Assembly (NCBI GenBank): GCA_049487715.1
Contig: CP150551.1
Span: forward strand, 978,049 to 1,042,048
DNA: 64,000 nucleotides
Reading direction: 5' to 3'
From: Pycnococcus provasolii
Lineage: Eukaryota > Chlorophyta > Pseudoscourfieldiophyceae > Pseudoscourfieldiales
The notes beneath the pieces are model-generated. The model was given only the letters and a program-made list of their open reading frames with translations, ran no database searches and was not told the DNA's origin. A program made the translations under genes and the position numbers. Shown here piece by piece: positions 37,941 through 48,606 of this stretch; the first letter of the stretch is position 1; every line of letters begins with the position of its first letter.

Positions 37941-39080
37941 ATGGCGGAATCTGGGGTGATCTACATGATCACCTCACCGTCAGGGCGCGTTTACATAGGG
38001 CAGACGACGGAGTTCATAAAACGTCATGGTGCATACAAGAGACTAGCCTCTGCTTCGGAGGAGGTGGCCAAGAAAATGCCGTCATGGAATCAACCAAAAT
38101 TACGCAACAGTTTGCGTTTCTATGGCTATGACGCTCATGAGGTGGATATTGTGCTGCAATGTGGGGAGCATGAATTGAACATGTATGAAAAAAAGTTCAT
38201 TGCTGTCTATGATTGCAAAATAAAGGGCTTAAACTGCACGGACGGTGGGCAAAATATTTCACGCGGAGTGTGGAAGGCGAGTGCGGAGCAGAACAAAAAA
38301 AATTCATCGCTAAGAAAAAAGGAAGCCTTAGAAAGGTACCCCAAATGCTCCGACGAAGGGTGGGTCTCACAACGCAAACCAGAGCTCTCCTCTCGCTCTG
38401 TCGCCAGAGCTCTCCTCTCGCTCCGTCGTATGCCAAACACAGACGACCGGCAACCCGCAGAAACACACGTCGACGACGACGAACGCACAGAAACGACGCT
38501 GGCAAAAAGCCAGGAGCAAAACCTCGAAGATGCTCATCCCTCCACCGCTGACCATGCCAAGGCGGCGCCGTCCAACTCCGACGCCACCGAGGATGACGAA
38601 GACGAGGACGCAAACAACATCGCGCTGGACCTTCTCAACATGTCCAAGCACACCACCATGCGGTCAAAAGGCGGTGCTGGTGCAGGTGCAGGTGCAGGTG
38701 CAGGTGCAGGTGCAGGAAGCACGGCGGGCAAAGAGAAACGTCCACGGGAGCCCTACGAGCCTGCGACAACGAACCACGCGAGCGATACAGAGCTCGAACG
38801 ACTGCCACCGCCACCAAAGAAGAAGTCGAGACGTGGTCGTGGGCCGATGGACAACATGGCGCGGAGGGGAGGGGAGGGGAGGGCTGAAGGGGGAACACCT
38901 TTAGGGGGAACCAAGAAACTGACAGACACTGTGCTTCATATTTGTATATTTCCCACTCAAACTTTATTAATTTCTCTCGAAAAAAATTGGTCAACTCTGA
39001 TATCGGGCCGCGGCTTGTCACTACTAGTGGTTTCTAGGGTGGGACTCGGAGAGTCGGAAGGATGGATTGAGCGGATGTGA
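37941..39080 (+). CDS. GIY-YIG nuclease-domain protein, possible viral origin
   Basis: 379 residues. The GIY-YIG core is GVIYMITSPSGRVYIGQT at residues 6-23. The later LNMYEKKFIAVYDCKIKGLN carries the Glu typically used for metal binding. A stretch like VWKASAEQNKKNSSLRKKEA may be a NUMOD3-type DNA-binding module. The C-terminal half is low complexity: acidic DATEDDEDEDANN, a (GA)n run from a GGTGCA repeat (about 38677-38718) and a basic KKKSRRGRG. The first about 400 bp are clearly more AT-rich than the surroundings. GIY-YIG genes of this kind are common in large DNA viruses, so transfer is possible. A 25-bp tandem duplication (38379/38404) changes the reading frame of the middle. The ending after about residue 310 looks noncoding. 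Confidence 0.68.
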   Translation: MAESGVIYMITSPSGRVYIGQTTEFIKRHGAYKRLASASEEVAKKMPSWNQPKLRNSLRFYGYDAHEVDIVLQCGEHELNMYEKKFIAVYDCKIKGLNCTDGGQNISRGVWKASAEQNKKNSSLRKKEALERYPKCSDEGWVSQRKPELSSRSVARALLSLRRMPNTDDRQPAETHVDDDERTETTLAKSQEQNLEDAHPSTADHAKAAPSNSDATEDDEDEDANNIALDLLNMSKHTTMRSKGGAGAGAGAGAGAGAGSTAGKEKRPREPYEPATTNHASDTELERLPPPPKKKSRRGRGPMDNMARRGGEGRAEGGTPLGGTKKLTDTVLHICIFPTQTLLISLEKNWSTLISGRGLSLLVVSRVGLGESEGWIERM

Positions 39081-39527
39081 GAGTAGTAGTACCACTATGT
39101 ACACCAACCAACTCCTGTGTTGTACTGTACCGTGGTTCTTAACTATGGATACTGTACTGTACAGTACTACTGTTCGGATACTACGGTCCTACCTGGCTGG
39201 CCAACCTGGCAAAAAGTGAGCACCTGCCACCTGCCATATTCTGCAGTTTCGCTTCGGTAGGTAGTACCTCGTATATTTCGTACTACCTACCGTTCGACTT
39301 CTCGTCACTCGTCACGTGCTCCATCACGTTATGGATAGGCTGAAGCGCGCATCGCACCGAACTTCATCGAGTGCACCATGACGTCACGGATGTCTGTCTC
39401 TTACACATCAGCATTTACCACAAGAATCCGTCGCTAACCTTAACTGCCCCCCTCGTTTTACCGCGACTCCAAAACCTCCGAACCAAAAGCAGCAACAAAA
39501 GCAAAAGAGCACGACGTGTCACTCAAA
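39081..39527. repeat. GTAC-rich convergent intergenic block with hairpin
   Basis: Between two convergent stops. It contains the 14-bp palindrome GTACTGTACAGTAC (39154-39167) and a perfect 13-bp inverted repeat, CGGTAGGTAGTAC at 39255-39267 and its complement at 39280-39292, with a 12-nt loop. TACT/GTAC words recur throughout. No gene is seen. Confidence 0.55.
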
Positions 39528-40553
39528 TCACGACATGCCGTTCATGGGCGCCTTTCCCAGGAACTGCGACTCCTCGTCGTACGCCGGCGACGACTCCTGG
39601 CCACCTGCGCAGCACGCCACGCACTTAGAGATCGTGTGAATGCACAGCCCGACGAACGTCAGGCCGACGGAAACCAGGAACGTCCACAACGCCCAGCCAG
39701 CGTATTTGAGTGGATCGGTGGACGTCGGGGCAGCGACGATCGCCTCCGCCTGATCCGCAGCGGGCGCAAGGTCGACCGCAGAAACGGAGTCAGCAGCCAT
39801 CATCACAATGTACATGTAAGCGCCGAACGCCGCACCTCCCGCGGCAAACTGGAGGAATTGCGTAGTCCAGATGGCGCACCCACCGTACTGGCAACCGCAC
39901 AGCTTCGAGAAGGCTATGATGATCTTCACCACACCAAACGCAAGGAATCCGATCGAGCAAGCACGAGCAATCTGCCACTGCACACTGTAGTCATCGCCAA
40001 GGTAGAGGGTGTAGAAGTCCTCAATTGTGAATCGCGACGAGTTTGTCACACCCGCCAGCTCTGGCGAGATTTCGTTGCATGTCGTCGACTGTCCCATTGG
40101 GTTGGTGAAGGACGACTCGAAAGAATTGGCAACCTCTGTTTATTATTGTGAATATTTGTGTGATGATTTTGTTAGTAAATTGCTGTGCATTCATCAGTCA
40201 TCGAATCTTCTGTTTTGATTCCAGATGATTGATGTTTGCTGTTGTCTCCGTGGTGACGCAGTTGTATGTCACATATCTCACGTACCTGCCGTGATGTTGC
40301 TCGCAATGTATTCGCCCTCCGCGTTGACATAGCCAGGTGAGGCTGAGCCACAAGAGATACCCCAAAGACCGACTTGGGAGATGCCTGGCAGGCTACCGCT
40401 TTGGCTGACCGTCCAGGCATTCGACACGATCGCGATGACCGCAAGCGCGAGAATCACAATTTCATTGAAGAAGAAGAGAGTACCACAGAGGCAGTTGTTG
40501 CAGAAGCAGCTTCGACACGACATACCGTAAATGGGAGTGGGAGCACCGGACAT
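39528..40553 (-). CDS. Tetraspan membrane protein of unknown function, 2 exons
   Basis: Exon 1 is 40553-40286 and exon 2 is 40135-39528, with a 150-bp GTACGT...ACAG intron. The 291-residue product starts MSGAPTPIYGMSCRSCFCNN, a Cys-rich cytoplasmic head. Four hydrophobic segments follow, at about residues 25-45 (FFFNEIVILALAVIAIV), 140-165 (GFLAFGVVKIIIAF), 175-200 (FAAGGAAFGAYMYIVMM) and 235-260 (WALWTFLVSVGLTFVGL). A loop between the first and second carries several acidic and Asn residues. Layout resembles tetraspan/claudin-like proteins, but no family signature is recognised. Confidence 0.72.
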
Positions 40554-41009
40554 TGATTTGCGAGGGACGGCTTCACTGATAGGAAGTATCGCGATGCCTT
40601 GGGTAGAAAAGAAGCACCGGCGGAATGCCCGGACGGGAATCGGTTAGCGTGTGGGGAAACCCATCACTCACCGTCCAACCCCACTCGAAACCCTTCTTTC
40701 TCAGGGGCTTTTTACCGCCATCCAAGAAATTGATTCTTTTTTACATAGCTGCCGCGCCCGCCGCGCCCTGCCGCCCTCATCACGCGCCACCGTACGCGCG
40801 TTGCCTTTGGCTGCGGTGTGCGCCGCGCGCTTGCGCGACAGCTCTTCAGCCGCGCCCGCATCCGCCGTGCGATCCGGCGGTGGTGGAGGTGGAGGTCCTA
40901 CGCTACCACGACCCACGAGCCGCGCTGAGCGATCGCCCAACCCCCAATCGGATGATTGGGGGTTGGGCCTTCAGGTTGGGCCGGTGCCCGTTCGTCCGGT
41001 TCATCCTCC
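40554..41009. promoter_or_regulatory. Divergent promoter of tetraspan and small TM protein genes, with perfect hairpin
   Basis: A 456-bp spacer. It ends with a perfect 15-bp inverted repeat (40935-40949 and 40954-40968, 4-nt loop), whose arms read GCCCAACCCCCAATC. The hairpin lies 41 bp before the plus-strand start. No gene is seen. Confidence 0.5.
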
Positions 41010-41320
41010 ATGGCTGGCGGCACGGACTTCTTCGCCGCTGTCGCCCGCAACCCGTACGCACCAGCAGTCGTGGCCGTGGGCACGCTCGCAGGCGCAGCCG
41101 TCGGATTCTACGTCGAGTACCACGTCAACGAGTACTACAAAAAGGACAGACTGAGAAAGTGCGTTCTACAGGCTTGAACACCAAAAAACCCAAAACCAAG
41201 CGTCTAACACGGAAGCAACACACAAACGAACACAGGTTTGACGAGTTTCTTGCGCTAGAGAGGGAAGTTGCTGCACGCAAGGCGGCGGCAGAGGCTGCGA
41301 CATCCTCGAGCAAGCGGTGA
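41010..41320 (+). CDS. Small single-pass membrane protein, 2 exons, first cistron of a tight pair
   Basis: Exon 1 is 41010-41158 and exon 2 is 41236-41320, with a 77-bp GTGCGT...ACAG intron. The 77-residue product MAGGTDFFAAVARNPYAPAV has one transmembrane helix (about residues 17-37). A charged tail follows (YVEYHVNEYYKKDRLRKFDE, FLALEREVAARKAAAEA). It resembles small mitochondrial or ER accessory subunits, but no family can be assigned. Its stop is only 19 nt before the ATG of the next gene, on the same strand. Confidence 0.68.
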
Positions 41321-41339
41321 CAGCGGCGTGAAGAAAAGC

Positions 41340-42092
41340 ATGTCGGACTTTTTGACGGAGAAGGAACGCGCACGTCAAGTGCACCGCGACCGAGAGCGTG
41401 CTAGGCGAAGCCGGGGTGGGAGAGGACGTGGCAGCGGTGGACGAGGACGTGGAGGACGTGGTGGGAGGGGTAGCGAAGAAGCAACGTTGTCGTTGGACAA
41501 AGCGCGCGCAGTGGATGAAGACAGTGACGACGCCGACGACGCCGACGACGACGCCTTTGACGGTCGTGCGACGCACTTGCCGCACGATCTCGAGAAACTT
41601 CTCGAGCAAGGATACACGAACGACAGTGAGCTGGGTGCCGCAGCACAGCTCAGGACAAGGACAGGCTTTGAGGTGGACGCGACGTTCGAGGATGTGGAGG
41701 CTGACGCATATGCGCCTGCATTGGCGGATGTCGAGGGTGCCGACCTTAGCCTTGTGTTCCGCACGGAGATTGTGGATGCGCTGGACGTGATGCGTTTGGG
41801 GGAAAGCTTAGCTCGTCTTCCCGGTGATCACTTGAGTGGTGACGAGCTCATTTGCCTCTACCACACGATGTTTGACGGCGCGGAGAGACAAGGAAGAAGA
41901 AGACCCGGCGGCACAACCGTGGGGACACGGCTGGCAGCGGCGCAAACGACGAGTGCTGCGGCTGTTGTTGTTCCAGAGGTGCAGCCTCCTGGTGTTGGTG
42001 TTGGTGGTGGTGCTATTGCTACTTCCGATATTTCCGTGAGCACAGCCGTGGCTGGTGCTGCTGACGAAGGTGGCAATCATGATCGTGGAGGC

Positions 42093-42128
<36 letters not shown>

Positions 42129-42155
42129 ATAGACGACTGGCTGAACACCATTTGA
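41340..42155 (+). CDS. Aven-like RGG protein, possibly second cistron
   Basis: 271 residues. The start MSDFLTEKERARQ is followed by an RGG-rich stretch (RSRGGRGRGSGGRGRGGRGG) and an acidic linker. The middle has FRTEIVDALDVMRLGESLAR, and the protein ends with a poly-Asp run and DDIDDWLNTI. The RGG head and the acidic tail ending in D/E-D-W-L are also found in human Aven, an RNA G-quadruplex-binding and anti-apoptotic factor, so a distant Aven homologue is suggested. ATG 41340 is only 19 nt after the previous stop. Confidence 0.4.
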
Positions 42156-42210
42156 ACTTGCTGAGTATGTAAATTCTCTCATTACAGTATACAATCTTTT
42201 TTTTCCATCT

Positions 42211-43038
42211 TCAGCTCGCGCGGTACTCGTCCTTGATTTCCCACTTTCCAGCATCGGGACCTCGCTTCACTTGGTTTGCCACCTCCTGCAGCACCTCCTT
42301 GAGCCAAGCGTTCGGCTGATTCGTCGCCTTGGTAAGTTCCGTGAGGTACCACAACCGTTTTTCCTCGAACAGCTTGAACAACCGCGTCTGAAGTTCCTGC
42401 CGTTCCATGCGCACCTTCACGGCAGCTTCCTTGACTTCTCTTCGTTCCTCGCGACTCTGTGCACCGAAACCAACCGCGGTTGGACGGAGCGCTTCGCGCG
42501 TTCGCAACGCATCTTTTTTGGTGATGAACACCACCTGCCTGTCCTTATGCTCAGCCTCGTTCTTTCGTTTTCGGCTCAGCAGACGATACTTTTCGTCGAT
42601 GGTCACCGCCTCGTCTCCCGCCTCCGAAAGCCGCGGCCTTGCGTCGAAACGATGGCTCACCTTTCCCTCGCATGACGACGTTGGCGGCATGGCGGTGTCT
42701 CGCCGGCACATGACGTGCAGCGTGCCGGTGTCGTCACTCTCGCCCTGCGGCGCGAGCACGAGCTGTTCTGGCACGGCGCTGGCGGCGGTTGAAGTGGCGG
42801 CAGCTGTGGCAGCGTCGTTGAGGTGGATGGTAACTTCAGCCTTCGGGTTGGGGTTGTCCGCACTGAGGAGCGACGGGTCCACCTCCATGCGAACGCGCCC
42901 GACGACCGCGGTTCCGTCGTTGCCGTTCTCCGCCGCCGCCGCCCAACCTTGTGTGACGAATCGCGGCACCTTCACGAGCCATACAGGGCGCACGGCGTTG
43001 GTGGTGTCTAGCGTCTCCGAGGCGGCTTTGTTGGACAT
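42211..43038 (-). CDS. TFIIF subunit beta (RAP30)
   Basis: 275 residues. The N-terminal dimerisation domain has VRPVWLVKVPRFV and VGRVRMEVDPS. The central linker carries DEKYRLLSRKRK. The C-terminal winged helix reads RMERQELQTRLFKLFEEKRL and WLKEVLQEVANQVKRGPDAG, ending WEIKDEYR. These match TFIIF-beta, which binds RNA polymerase II in the preinitiation complex. The linker is Ala/Thr-rich. ATG 43038 is the first Met. It shares a divergent promoter with the small mitochondrial-type protein. Confidence 0.92.
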   Translation of the reverse strand: MSNKAASETLDTTNAVRPVWLVKVPRFVTQGWAAAAENGNDGTAVVGRVRMEVDPSLLSADNPNPKAEVTIHLNDAATAAATSTAASAVPEQLVLAPQGESDDTGTLHVMCRRDTAMPPTSSCEGKVSHRFDARPRLSEAGDEAVTIDEKYRLLSRKRKNEAEHKDRQVVFITKKDALRTREALRPTAVGFGAQSREERREVKEAAVKVRMERQELQTRLFKLFEEKRLWYLTELTKATNQPNAWLKEVLQEVANQVKRGPDAGKWEIKDEYRAS

Positions 43039-43103
43039 GACAGTCTGGTGAATAATGAGAGAGAGAGAGAGAGGGAGGCGGCTGCTGCGGTCAAGTCATA
43101 GTG

Positions 43104-43135
43104 CAAACCCCGATCGCAAACCCCGAATTATTTCC
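43104..43135. promoter_or_regulatory. Tandem CAAACCCCGA motifs in TFIIF-beta promoter
   Basis: CAAACCCCGA at 43104-43113 and GCAAACCCCGAATTATTTCC at 43116-43135, 13 bp apart, in the 187-bp divergent spacer. This is the clearest double copy of the recurring word. Confidence 0.5.
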
Positions 43136-43225
43136 CACTCCACGTCACTCCTTTGGGAAGGAGCCCCTCTCCTCTTCTCTTCACTCCCCCGTTGCAGTTG
43201 CGACTTGCGCTCACCTCAAGTCGCC

Positions 43226-43647
43226 ATGACGTTCGCCTTGGCAAGAAACCAAAGCGTTAACAGAGCGCTCGTGCACACACTGCGACGCCACATGTCTGCC
43301 ACGCCCACGCCACCAGCACCACCGGAGGTGCCGAAGCCGTTCCCAAAACTCACAGAGGAGGAAATTGCCAGACTACCCACGATGGCTGAGCAGTGGCAGC
43401 ACGCGTTCCGAAACTACTCCAGGTAAGTAGTACACACATGAGTCACGAGAGTGTCAAACTGGTTTGCATGCATCTCACTCACACGTGCCACGTCAACGAT
43501 ATACAACAACTTTTTAAAAACTCCAGGTACACAGGGTATGCATGGACGGGTGTCTTGTGCACGCTGGGCATAGCATGCGCAGCGTCGTACGCAACTGGTG
43601 GTGAGGTGGCAACCTTGCTTGGTGGAGGTAAGGATAAGAAGAAGTAA
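43226..43647 (+). CDS. Small predicted mitochondrial membrane protein, 2 exons
   Basis: Exon 1 is 43226-43422 and exon 2 is 43527-43647, with a 104-bp GTAAGT...CCAG intron. The 105-residue product starts MTFALARNQSVNRALVHTLR, rich in Arg and Ala with no acids, typical of a mitochondrial presequence. A Pro-rich middle, a conserved-looking MAEQWQHAFRNYSRYTGYAW and one membrane helix (LCTLGIACAASYATGG) follow, then a Lys-rich end. The pattern fits a small respiratory-chain or import subunit, but it is not recognised. Confidence 0.6.
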
Positions 43648-43841
43648 CCATAGAAATAGCCTTGTATCAAACTTTTGTTTCATGTGTCTGCGCGTGCGTT
43701 GTCGGTGGTGAAGGATGGCGGGAAAAAAAGATTTGGAAAGATCTACGTTATCACAGATTACAAGAAGTGACTTCGTAAAATCGCCCTGAAGCTTTTTTTT
43801 TTCTCCCCAAACATCGAAAATTCTGCCACAAGCAAAGCTGT

Positions 43842-44632
43842 TTACGAGCCAATCGCGCTCGTGCTCACAATGGCGATGACACCGGCGAGCAGACCAGTTC
43901 CGAGGAGGCCAGCCCAAACGAGCAGAGCCTGCGGGCCTCCGGCGTAGGTGTCGCCCGTCTCAGACCACTCAGTCGGCGTGTAGATGGGCGAGTAGCCATC
44001 GACGTTCGCGCCGTACTTCTTATCGTAGCGGTAGACGCCGTAGCCCTTACCCTTGCGTCCCTGCGGGTCCACCCATCCCTTCTTATCCATGATGCTCGAA
44101 GTTCCGGTGTTCGGCGAGCCACCCTGAGTACGTTGGTATTAGGTTGGCGTGAGCATAAACGAACAGTTTGCATGTCACTTTGTGGAAGTTGTTTCTCGGT
44201 TTTGACTTACCTTCTTCGCCTTGTTCTCGCCCTTCTTGACGTTGGCGACCACCTTGAGCGGCGCAGCACGCACGCGGCTGTTTTGTTTTTGAGAAGACAA
44301 GAAATGTTTTCGTATTGGAGTTGTCAGTATTTGTCTGTTATGTTATGGTATGTTGTATGGATCATCACCGTCATCCCCAAGCCTGTTGTCGTTCCGAGCC
44401 AAAGCAACGAAACGACCGTCCCACAATCAACGCGAAAAAGAAAAGAAAACACATTCCGAGAGACTCGACACCCTGTTGTTGCGCCCAACCCCACCACCAA
44501 CAAGGCAAAACCAGATCGCCGCGATCCTTCTCCGCCGTCCCGCCCCAAGCTTATGGCAGAGTTGACGTACCTGGCGGTGTAGGACGTGGCGTTGACGCGC
44601 GCGCCGGTGAACGAGGAGGTGAGTGCGACCAT
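43842..44632 (-). CDS. PSBR: PsbR, photosystem II 10 kDa protein, 3 exons
   Basis: Exons are 44632-44571, 44277-44211 and 44123-43842 (62, 67 and 282 nt; introns 293 and 87 bp, all GT-AG), giving 136 residues. The N-terminal MVALTSSFTGARVNATSYTA is a transit peptide. The mature part has GWVDPQGRKGKGYGVYRYDK, KYGANVDGYSPIYTPTEWSE and a C-terminal membrane helix, which is a close PsbR match. PsbR sits on the luminal side of photosystem II and supports assembly of the oxygen-evolving complex. Exon phases join cleanly. Confidence 0.92.
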
Positions 44633-45295
44633 TGTGCTCGGTAGTTGTAGTGATGAATGCGAGTTTCGTTGTCGACGTATGTGCTGTCGTCGACGCAAGG
44701 GGGGGTCAGTTAGATTTTCTCTCGGGGGGGAAGGACCAATGCCGTGTTTCCGCGCGATTCTTCTCTCATCCTGGAGAATCAGAATCCCGGTCCCCATGTA
44801 CTTGATTAGGGGTTGACGACGTGCGTTTCGGGCTTTTACCCTTTTTGTTTTTTTAGCCCTTGTGATGCAGATCTTTCTGGTTTTCCAGAACAGCGAGGAA
44901 GATGCAGAGCCCTCGCCGCACCCAACCACCATTCCTTTCCCTTCTATCCTTCTATTCCTTTCGCTTGCTGTCGTCGCCGTCATCGCACGCCACGACTCCT
45001 CTCCTCTCTTCATTCTTCACACGTCGACGCACTGTACAGTACAACCCTGTTGGGCTGGTACTTCCTAAAGGTGACAGGTCGGCAGCGGGCCCCAGCAAGT
45101 GACGCACGAGAGTGAGAAGACGTCCTCAACTCCTCCTCCTCCTCCTCCTCCTCAACGCCTCCCCGAAGAAGCGTGAGTGAGACCTGAGAAGGCTCCCTCC
45201 CTTCTTTCCCCTCTTTCCCCTCTCGCCTCCCCTCGCCCTCGTCACAAGTCTCGAAGACGCACGCCACAAACGCACACACACACACACACACTTGC
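44633..45295. promoter_or_regulatory. Divergent promoter of PsbR and SERCA pump
   Basis: A 663-bp spacer, long for this window. TTGATTAGGGGTTGACGACG at about 44800-44820 and a (CTC)n run at about 45133-45156. A CACACA repeat (45272-45290) lies just before the pump start. No gene is seen. Confidence 0.4.
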
Positions 45296-48200
45296 ATGTC
45301 CAAGGCCATGCAGTACCCCGCGTGGGCGCACGAAGTGCCTGACGTCGTCAAGCACCTCAAAACCGACGTCAAGGCTGGACTCACGGACGCCAAGGTGGAG
45401 GCGGCCAGAGAAGTGTACGGGTGGAACGAACTCGACAAGGAGGAGGGAAAGCCGCTGTGGAAGCTCGTGCTCGAGCAGTTTGATGACACGCTCGTGAAGA
45501 TTCTTCTCCTAGCTGCGTGCGTGTCGTTCGGACTCGCTATTGTTGGGGGAGACGCGGAGGAGGAAGGACTGCGGGCATTCGTCGAGCCGCTCGTGATTTT
45601 GCTCATCCTCATCTTGAACGCCATTGTGGGCGTGTGGCAGGAGAGCAATGCCGAGAAGGCACTCGACGCCCTGAAGGAGATGCAGAGTGAGACGGCCAAG
45701 TGCTACCGCAACGGAACGCTCATCAGCGACCTTCCAGCGCGTGAACTTGTTCCAGGTGACATCATCGAGCTGCGTGCGGGTGATCGTGTGCCCGCGGACA
45801 TTCGTGTCGTCACTCTCAACACGGCGACTTTGATGACGGAGCAGGCTTCGTTGACGGGTGAGAGCGTGGCGGTGAACAAGTCGTTGGAACCCGTCGGCGA
45901 GGATGTGGAAATTCAGGCGAAGGAGTGCATGCTGTTCGCGGGTACAGCCGTCGCGAACGGCAGCGCCGTGGGCGTTGTGACGGACATTGGCATGGCGACG
46001 GAAATTGGAAAGATTCAGGATGCCATCCAGGAGGCGGCGCAGGAGGAGGATGACACGCCGCTCAAGAAGAAGCTCGACGAGTTTGGCGAAATGCTCACGA
46101 AGGTGATTGGCGTCATCTGCCTCGTCGTTTGGGTGATCAACTACAAGCACTTCCTCTCGTTCGACGCAGACGGCAAGATGGTCTTCTCGTTCGCGAAGTG
46201 CACGTATTACTTCAAGATTGCCGTCGCGCTCGCCGTGGCTGCCATCCCCGAGGGACTTCCTGCGGTCATCACCACCTGTCTCGCTCTCGGAACGCGCAAG
46301 ATGGCGAAGAAGAACGCCATCGTGCGCAAGCTTCCGTCCGTGGAGACGCTCGGGTGCACGACGGTTATCTGCTCCGACAAGACGGGAACGCTCACGACGA
46401 ACCAGATGTGCGCGAAGCGCTTCTTCTCGTTCGGCGCGACGGCGGATAAGCTCACGACCCGCGAAGTCGGCGGGTCGTCTTTCGATCCCAGCGACGGAGG
46501 TGTGTCCGGCGCATCCATGAGCGGAGACGAGTCCGCGAACATGAGCGCGACGATCTGCGCGCTCTGCAACGAGGCGAGCGTCGAGTACAAGGAAGGAAAG
46601 TGGCGCTGCGTGGGTGCTCCCACGGAGGCTGCGCTCGCGGTTCTCGTGGAGAAGATTCTCGGCGAAAAGACGAGCACTTCGAATGCGATGCCGGGTGTCA
46701 GCCGCCTGCGAAGCTCGGCGACGAAGTACGCCACGCTGGAGTTTGACAGAAACCGAAAGAGCATGAGCGTTCTCGTGAAGGGTGATGGCAGAGCTGCCAG
46801 CAACGTGCTCTACGTCAAGGGTGCCGCAGAGTGCGTCATTGATCGGTGCACGAAGGTGCTCACGTCGTCGGGCAAGGAGGTGGCGCTGACGGCGAAGGCG
46901 AAGAGCGAAATCAGCAAGGCTGTTGAGGACATGGCGAGCAACGCGCTGCGTACGCTCGCGTTTGCGTACAAGACGGGATCTGGCCTCGGCGACCTCGAGA
47001 AGTACGATGGCGGCGACAAGCACAAGGGACACAAGATTCTGCAGAACATTGCGGGATACGAGGCTGTGGAGAGCGACCTCGTTCTGTGCGGCCTCGCAGG
47101 TCTGGTCGACCCGCCGCGCGAGGAGGTGAAGGGTGCGATCGCGGAGTGCGACAAGGCTGGCATTCGCGTCATTGTCATCACCGGCGACAACAAGCTGACT
47201 GCGGAGGCGATCGCGAAGCAGATTGGCGTTTTCGAAGAGGGGGAGAAGATCGGGCCTCACAACAGCCTGACGGGCCGCGAGTTTGTCGACCTTTCTCGTG
47301 ACAAGCAGATTGCGATGCTGATGGGCGACAACGGTGGGCGCGTGTTCAGCCGCGCGGAGCCGAAGCACAAGCAGGACATCGTCAAGTTGCTGAAGGACCA
47401 GGGCGAGGTGACGGCGATGACGGGCGACGGCGTGAACGACGCGCCCGCACTCAAACTCGCGGACATTGGCGTGGCAATGGGCATCGCGGGCACGGAGGTG
47501 GCGAAGGAGGCGAGCGACATGGTGCTTGCGGACGACAACTTCAACTCGATCGTCGCCGCGGTTGCGGAGGGACGATCGATCTACAACAACATGAAGGCTT
47601 TCATCCGCTACATGATCAGCAGCAACATCGGCGAGGTTGCTTCCATCTTCATCACCGCGGCGCTTGGATTCCCAGAGGGTCTCATTCCCGTGCAGCTGCT
47701 GTGGGTTAATTTGGTCACCGACGGCCCACCCGCCACGGCGCTCGGATTCAACCCGCCTGACTTGGACATCATGCGCAAGCCCCCGCGTCGTTCCGACGAC
47801 AGCTTGATCACGCCATGGGTGTTCTTCCGCTACATGGTTGTTGGCATGTACGTCGGCTTCGCGACGGTGGGCGCGTTTGCGGCATGGTACACTTCCACGA
47901 ACTTCATTGGCATCGACCTGAGCGGCGACGGCCACACGCCCATCTCGATGGAGCAGCTGATGACGTGGGGTGAGTGCGAGTCGTGGAAGGGATTCAGCCC
48001 CAGCCTTTCGTACAGCACCTCGGGTGGAGGTCGCGTGTCGTTCAGCACGCCATGCGAGTACTTCACCGTGGGCAAGGCGAAGGCGAGCACGCTGTCGCTG
48101 AGCGTTCTCGTGGCGATCGAGATGTTCAACGCGCTGAACGCGCTTAGCGAAGATGGAAGTCTGCTGCAGATGCCTCCTTGGGTGAACCCGTACCTGATCG

Positions 48201-48412
48201 TGGCGATGTTCGTCAGCTTCGGCTTGCATTTCATGATTTTGTACGTTCCGTTCTTCGCGGATGTATTCAGCATCACGCCGCTGAGCGTGAATGAGTGGCT
48301 TCTCGTGCTGCTGTTCTCGACGCCGGTGCTTCTTGTGGACGAGGTGCTTAAATTCGTTGGCCGCAACTTTGTGTACAGTGACACGTCTTCTTCGAAGCGC
48401 AAGACGGAATGA
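45296..48412 (+). CDS. SERCA-type (P2A) calcium ATPase
   Basis: 1038 residues. It pumps Ca2+ into the ER using ATP. It starts [20 protein letters not shown], with TGES in the actuator domain. The PEGLP motif lies in M4 ([13 protein letters not shown]) and the phosphorylation site [12 protein letters not shown] has Asp at residue 361. [11 protein letters not shown] follows in the nucleotide domain, then [20 protein letters not shown] and the M6 [16 protein letters not shown]. All P2A calcium-site residues I can check are present. The C-terminus KRKTE has Lys at -3 and -5, a dilysine-type ER retrieval signal. The length is typical. The antisense strand is also open over 979 codons, which is a codon-bias shadow. 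Confidence 0.96.
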   Translation: MSKAMQYPAWAHEVPDVVKHLKTDVKAGLTDAKVEAAREVYGWNELDKEEGKPLWKLVLEQFDDTLVKILLLAACVSFGLAIVGGDAEEEGLRAFVEPLVILLILILNAIVGVWQESNAEKALDALKEMQSETAKCYRNGTLISDLPARELVPGDIIELRAGDRVPADIRVVTLNTATLMTEQASLTGESVAVNKSLEPVGEDVEIQAKECMLFAGTAVANGSAVGVVTDIGMATEIGKIQDAIQEAAQEEDDTPLKKKLDEFGEMLTKVIGVICLVVWVINYKHFLSFDADGKMVFSFAKCTYYFKIAVALAVAAIPEGLPAVITTCLALGTRKMAKKNAIVRKLPSVETLGCTTVICSDKTGTLTTNQMCAKRFFSFGATADKLTTREVGGSSFDPSDGGVSGASMSGDESANMSATICALCNEASVEYKEGKWRCVGAPTEAALAVLVEKILGEKTSTSNAMPGVSRLRSSATKYATLEFDRNRKSMSVLVKGDGRAASNVLYVKGAAECVIDRCTKVLTSSGKEVALTAKAKSEISKAVEDMASNALRTLAFAYKTGSGLGDLEKYDGGDKHKGHKILQNIAGYEAVESDLVLCGLAGLVDPPREEVKGAIAECDKAGIRVIVITGDNKLTAEAIAKQIGVFEEGEKIGPHNSLTGREFVDLSRDKQIAMLMGDNGGRVFSRAEPKHKQDIVKLLKDQGEVTAMTGDGVNDAPALKLADIGVAMGIAGTEVAKEASDMVLADDNFNSIVAAVAEGRSIYNNMKAFIRYMISSNIGEVASIFITAALGFPEGLIPVQLLWVNLVTDGPPATALGFNPPDLDIMRKPPRRSDDSLITPWVFFRYMVVGMYVGFATVGAFAAWYTSTNFIGIDLSGDGHTPISMEQLMTWGECESWKGFSPSLSYSTSGGGRVSFSTPCEYFTVGKAKASTLSLSVLVAIEMFNALNALSEDGSLLQMPPWVNPYLIVAMFVSFGLHFMILYVPFFADVFSITPLSVNEWLLVLLFSTPVLLVDEVLKFVGRNFVYSDTSSSKRKTE

Positions 48413-48606
48413 GCGGGTAAGATATGCGTGCGCGGCATGGATGAACAAGGAACAAGATGGATTAATATTTTTGGAAAGATGTTAATTTGGTGTGTGAAAA
48501 AAAAAAAGAAAATTAAACAATGAGAACAAGAAGTAGAAGTAGAAATCATAGGCTGTCCCATTATTACTACCATAATCCTTTCGTCCGGTTTAGGAGAAAT
48601 AACTCT

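Noticed and set aside
45509-48448. 979-codon open frame antisense to the SERCA gene
   Set aside because: It mirrors the pump codon by codon. Its long runs of Arg, His and Val come from GC-rich codon bias, and no domain is recognisable.
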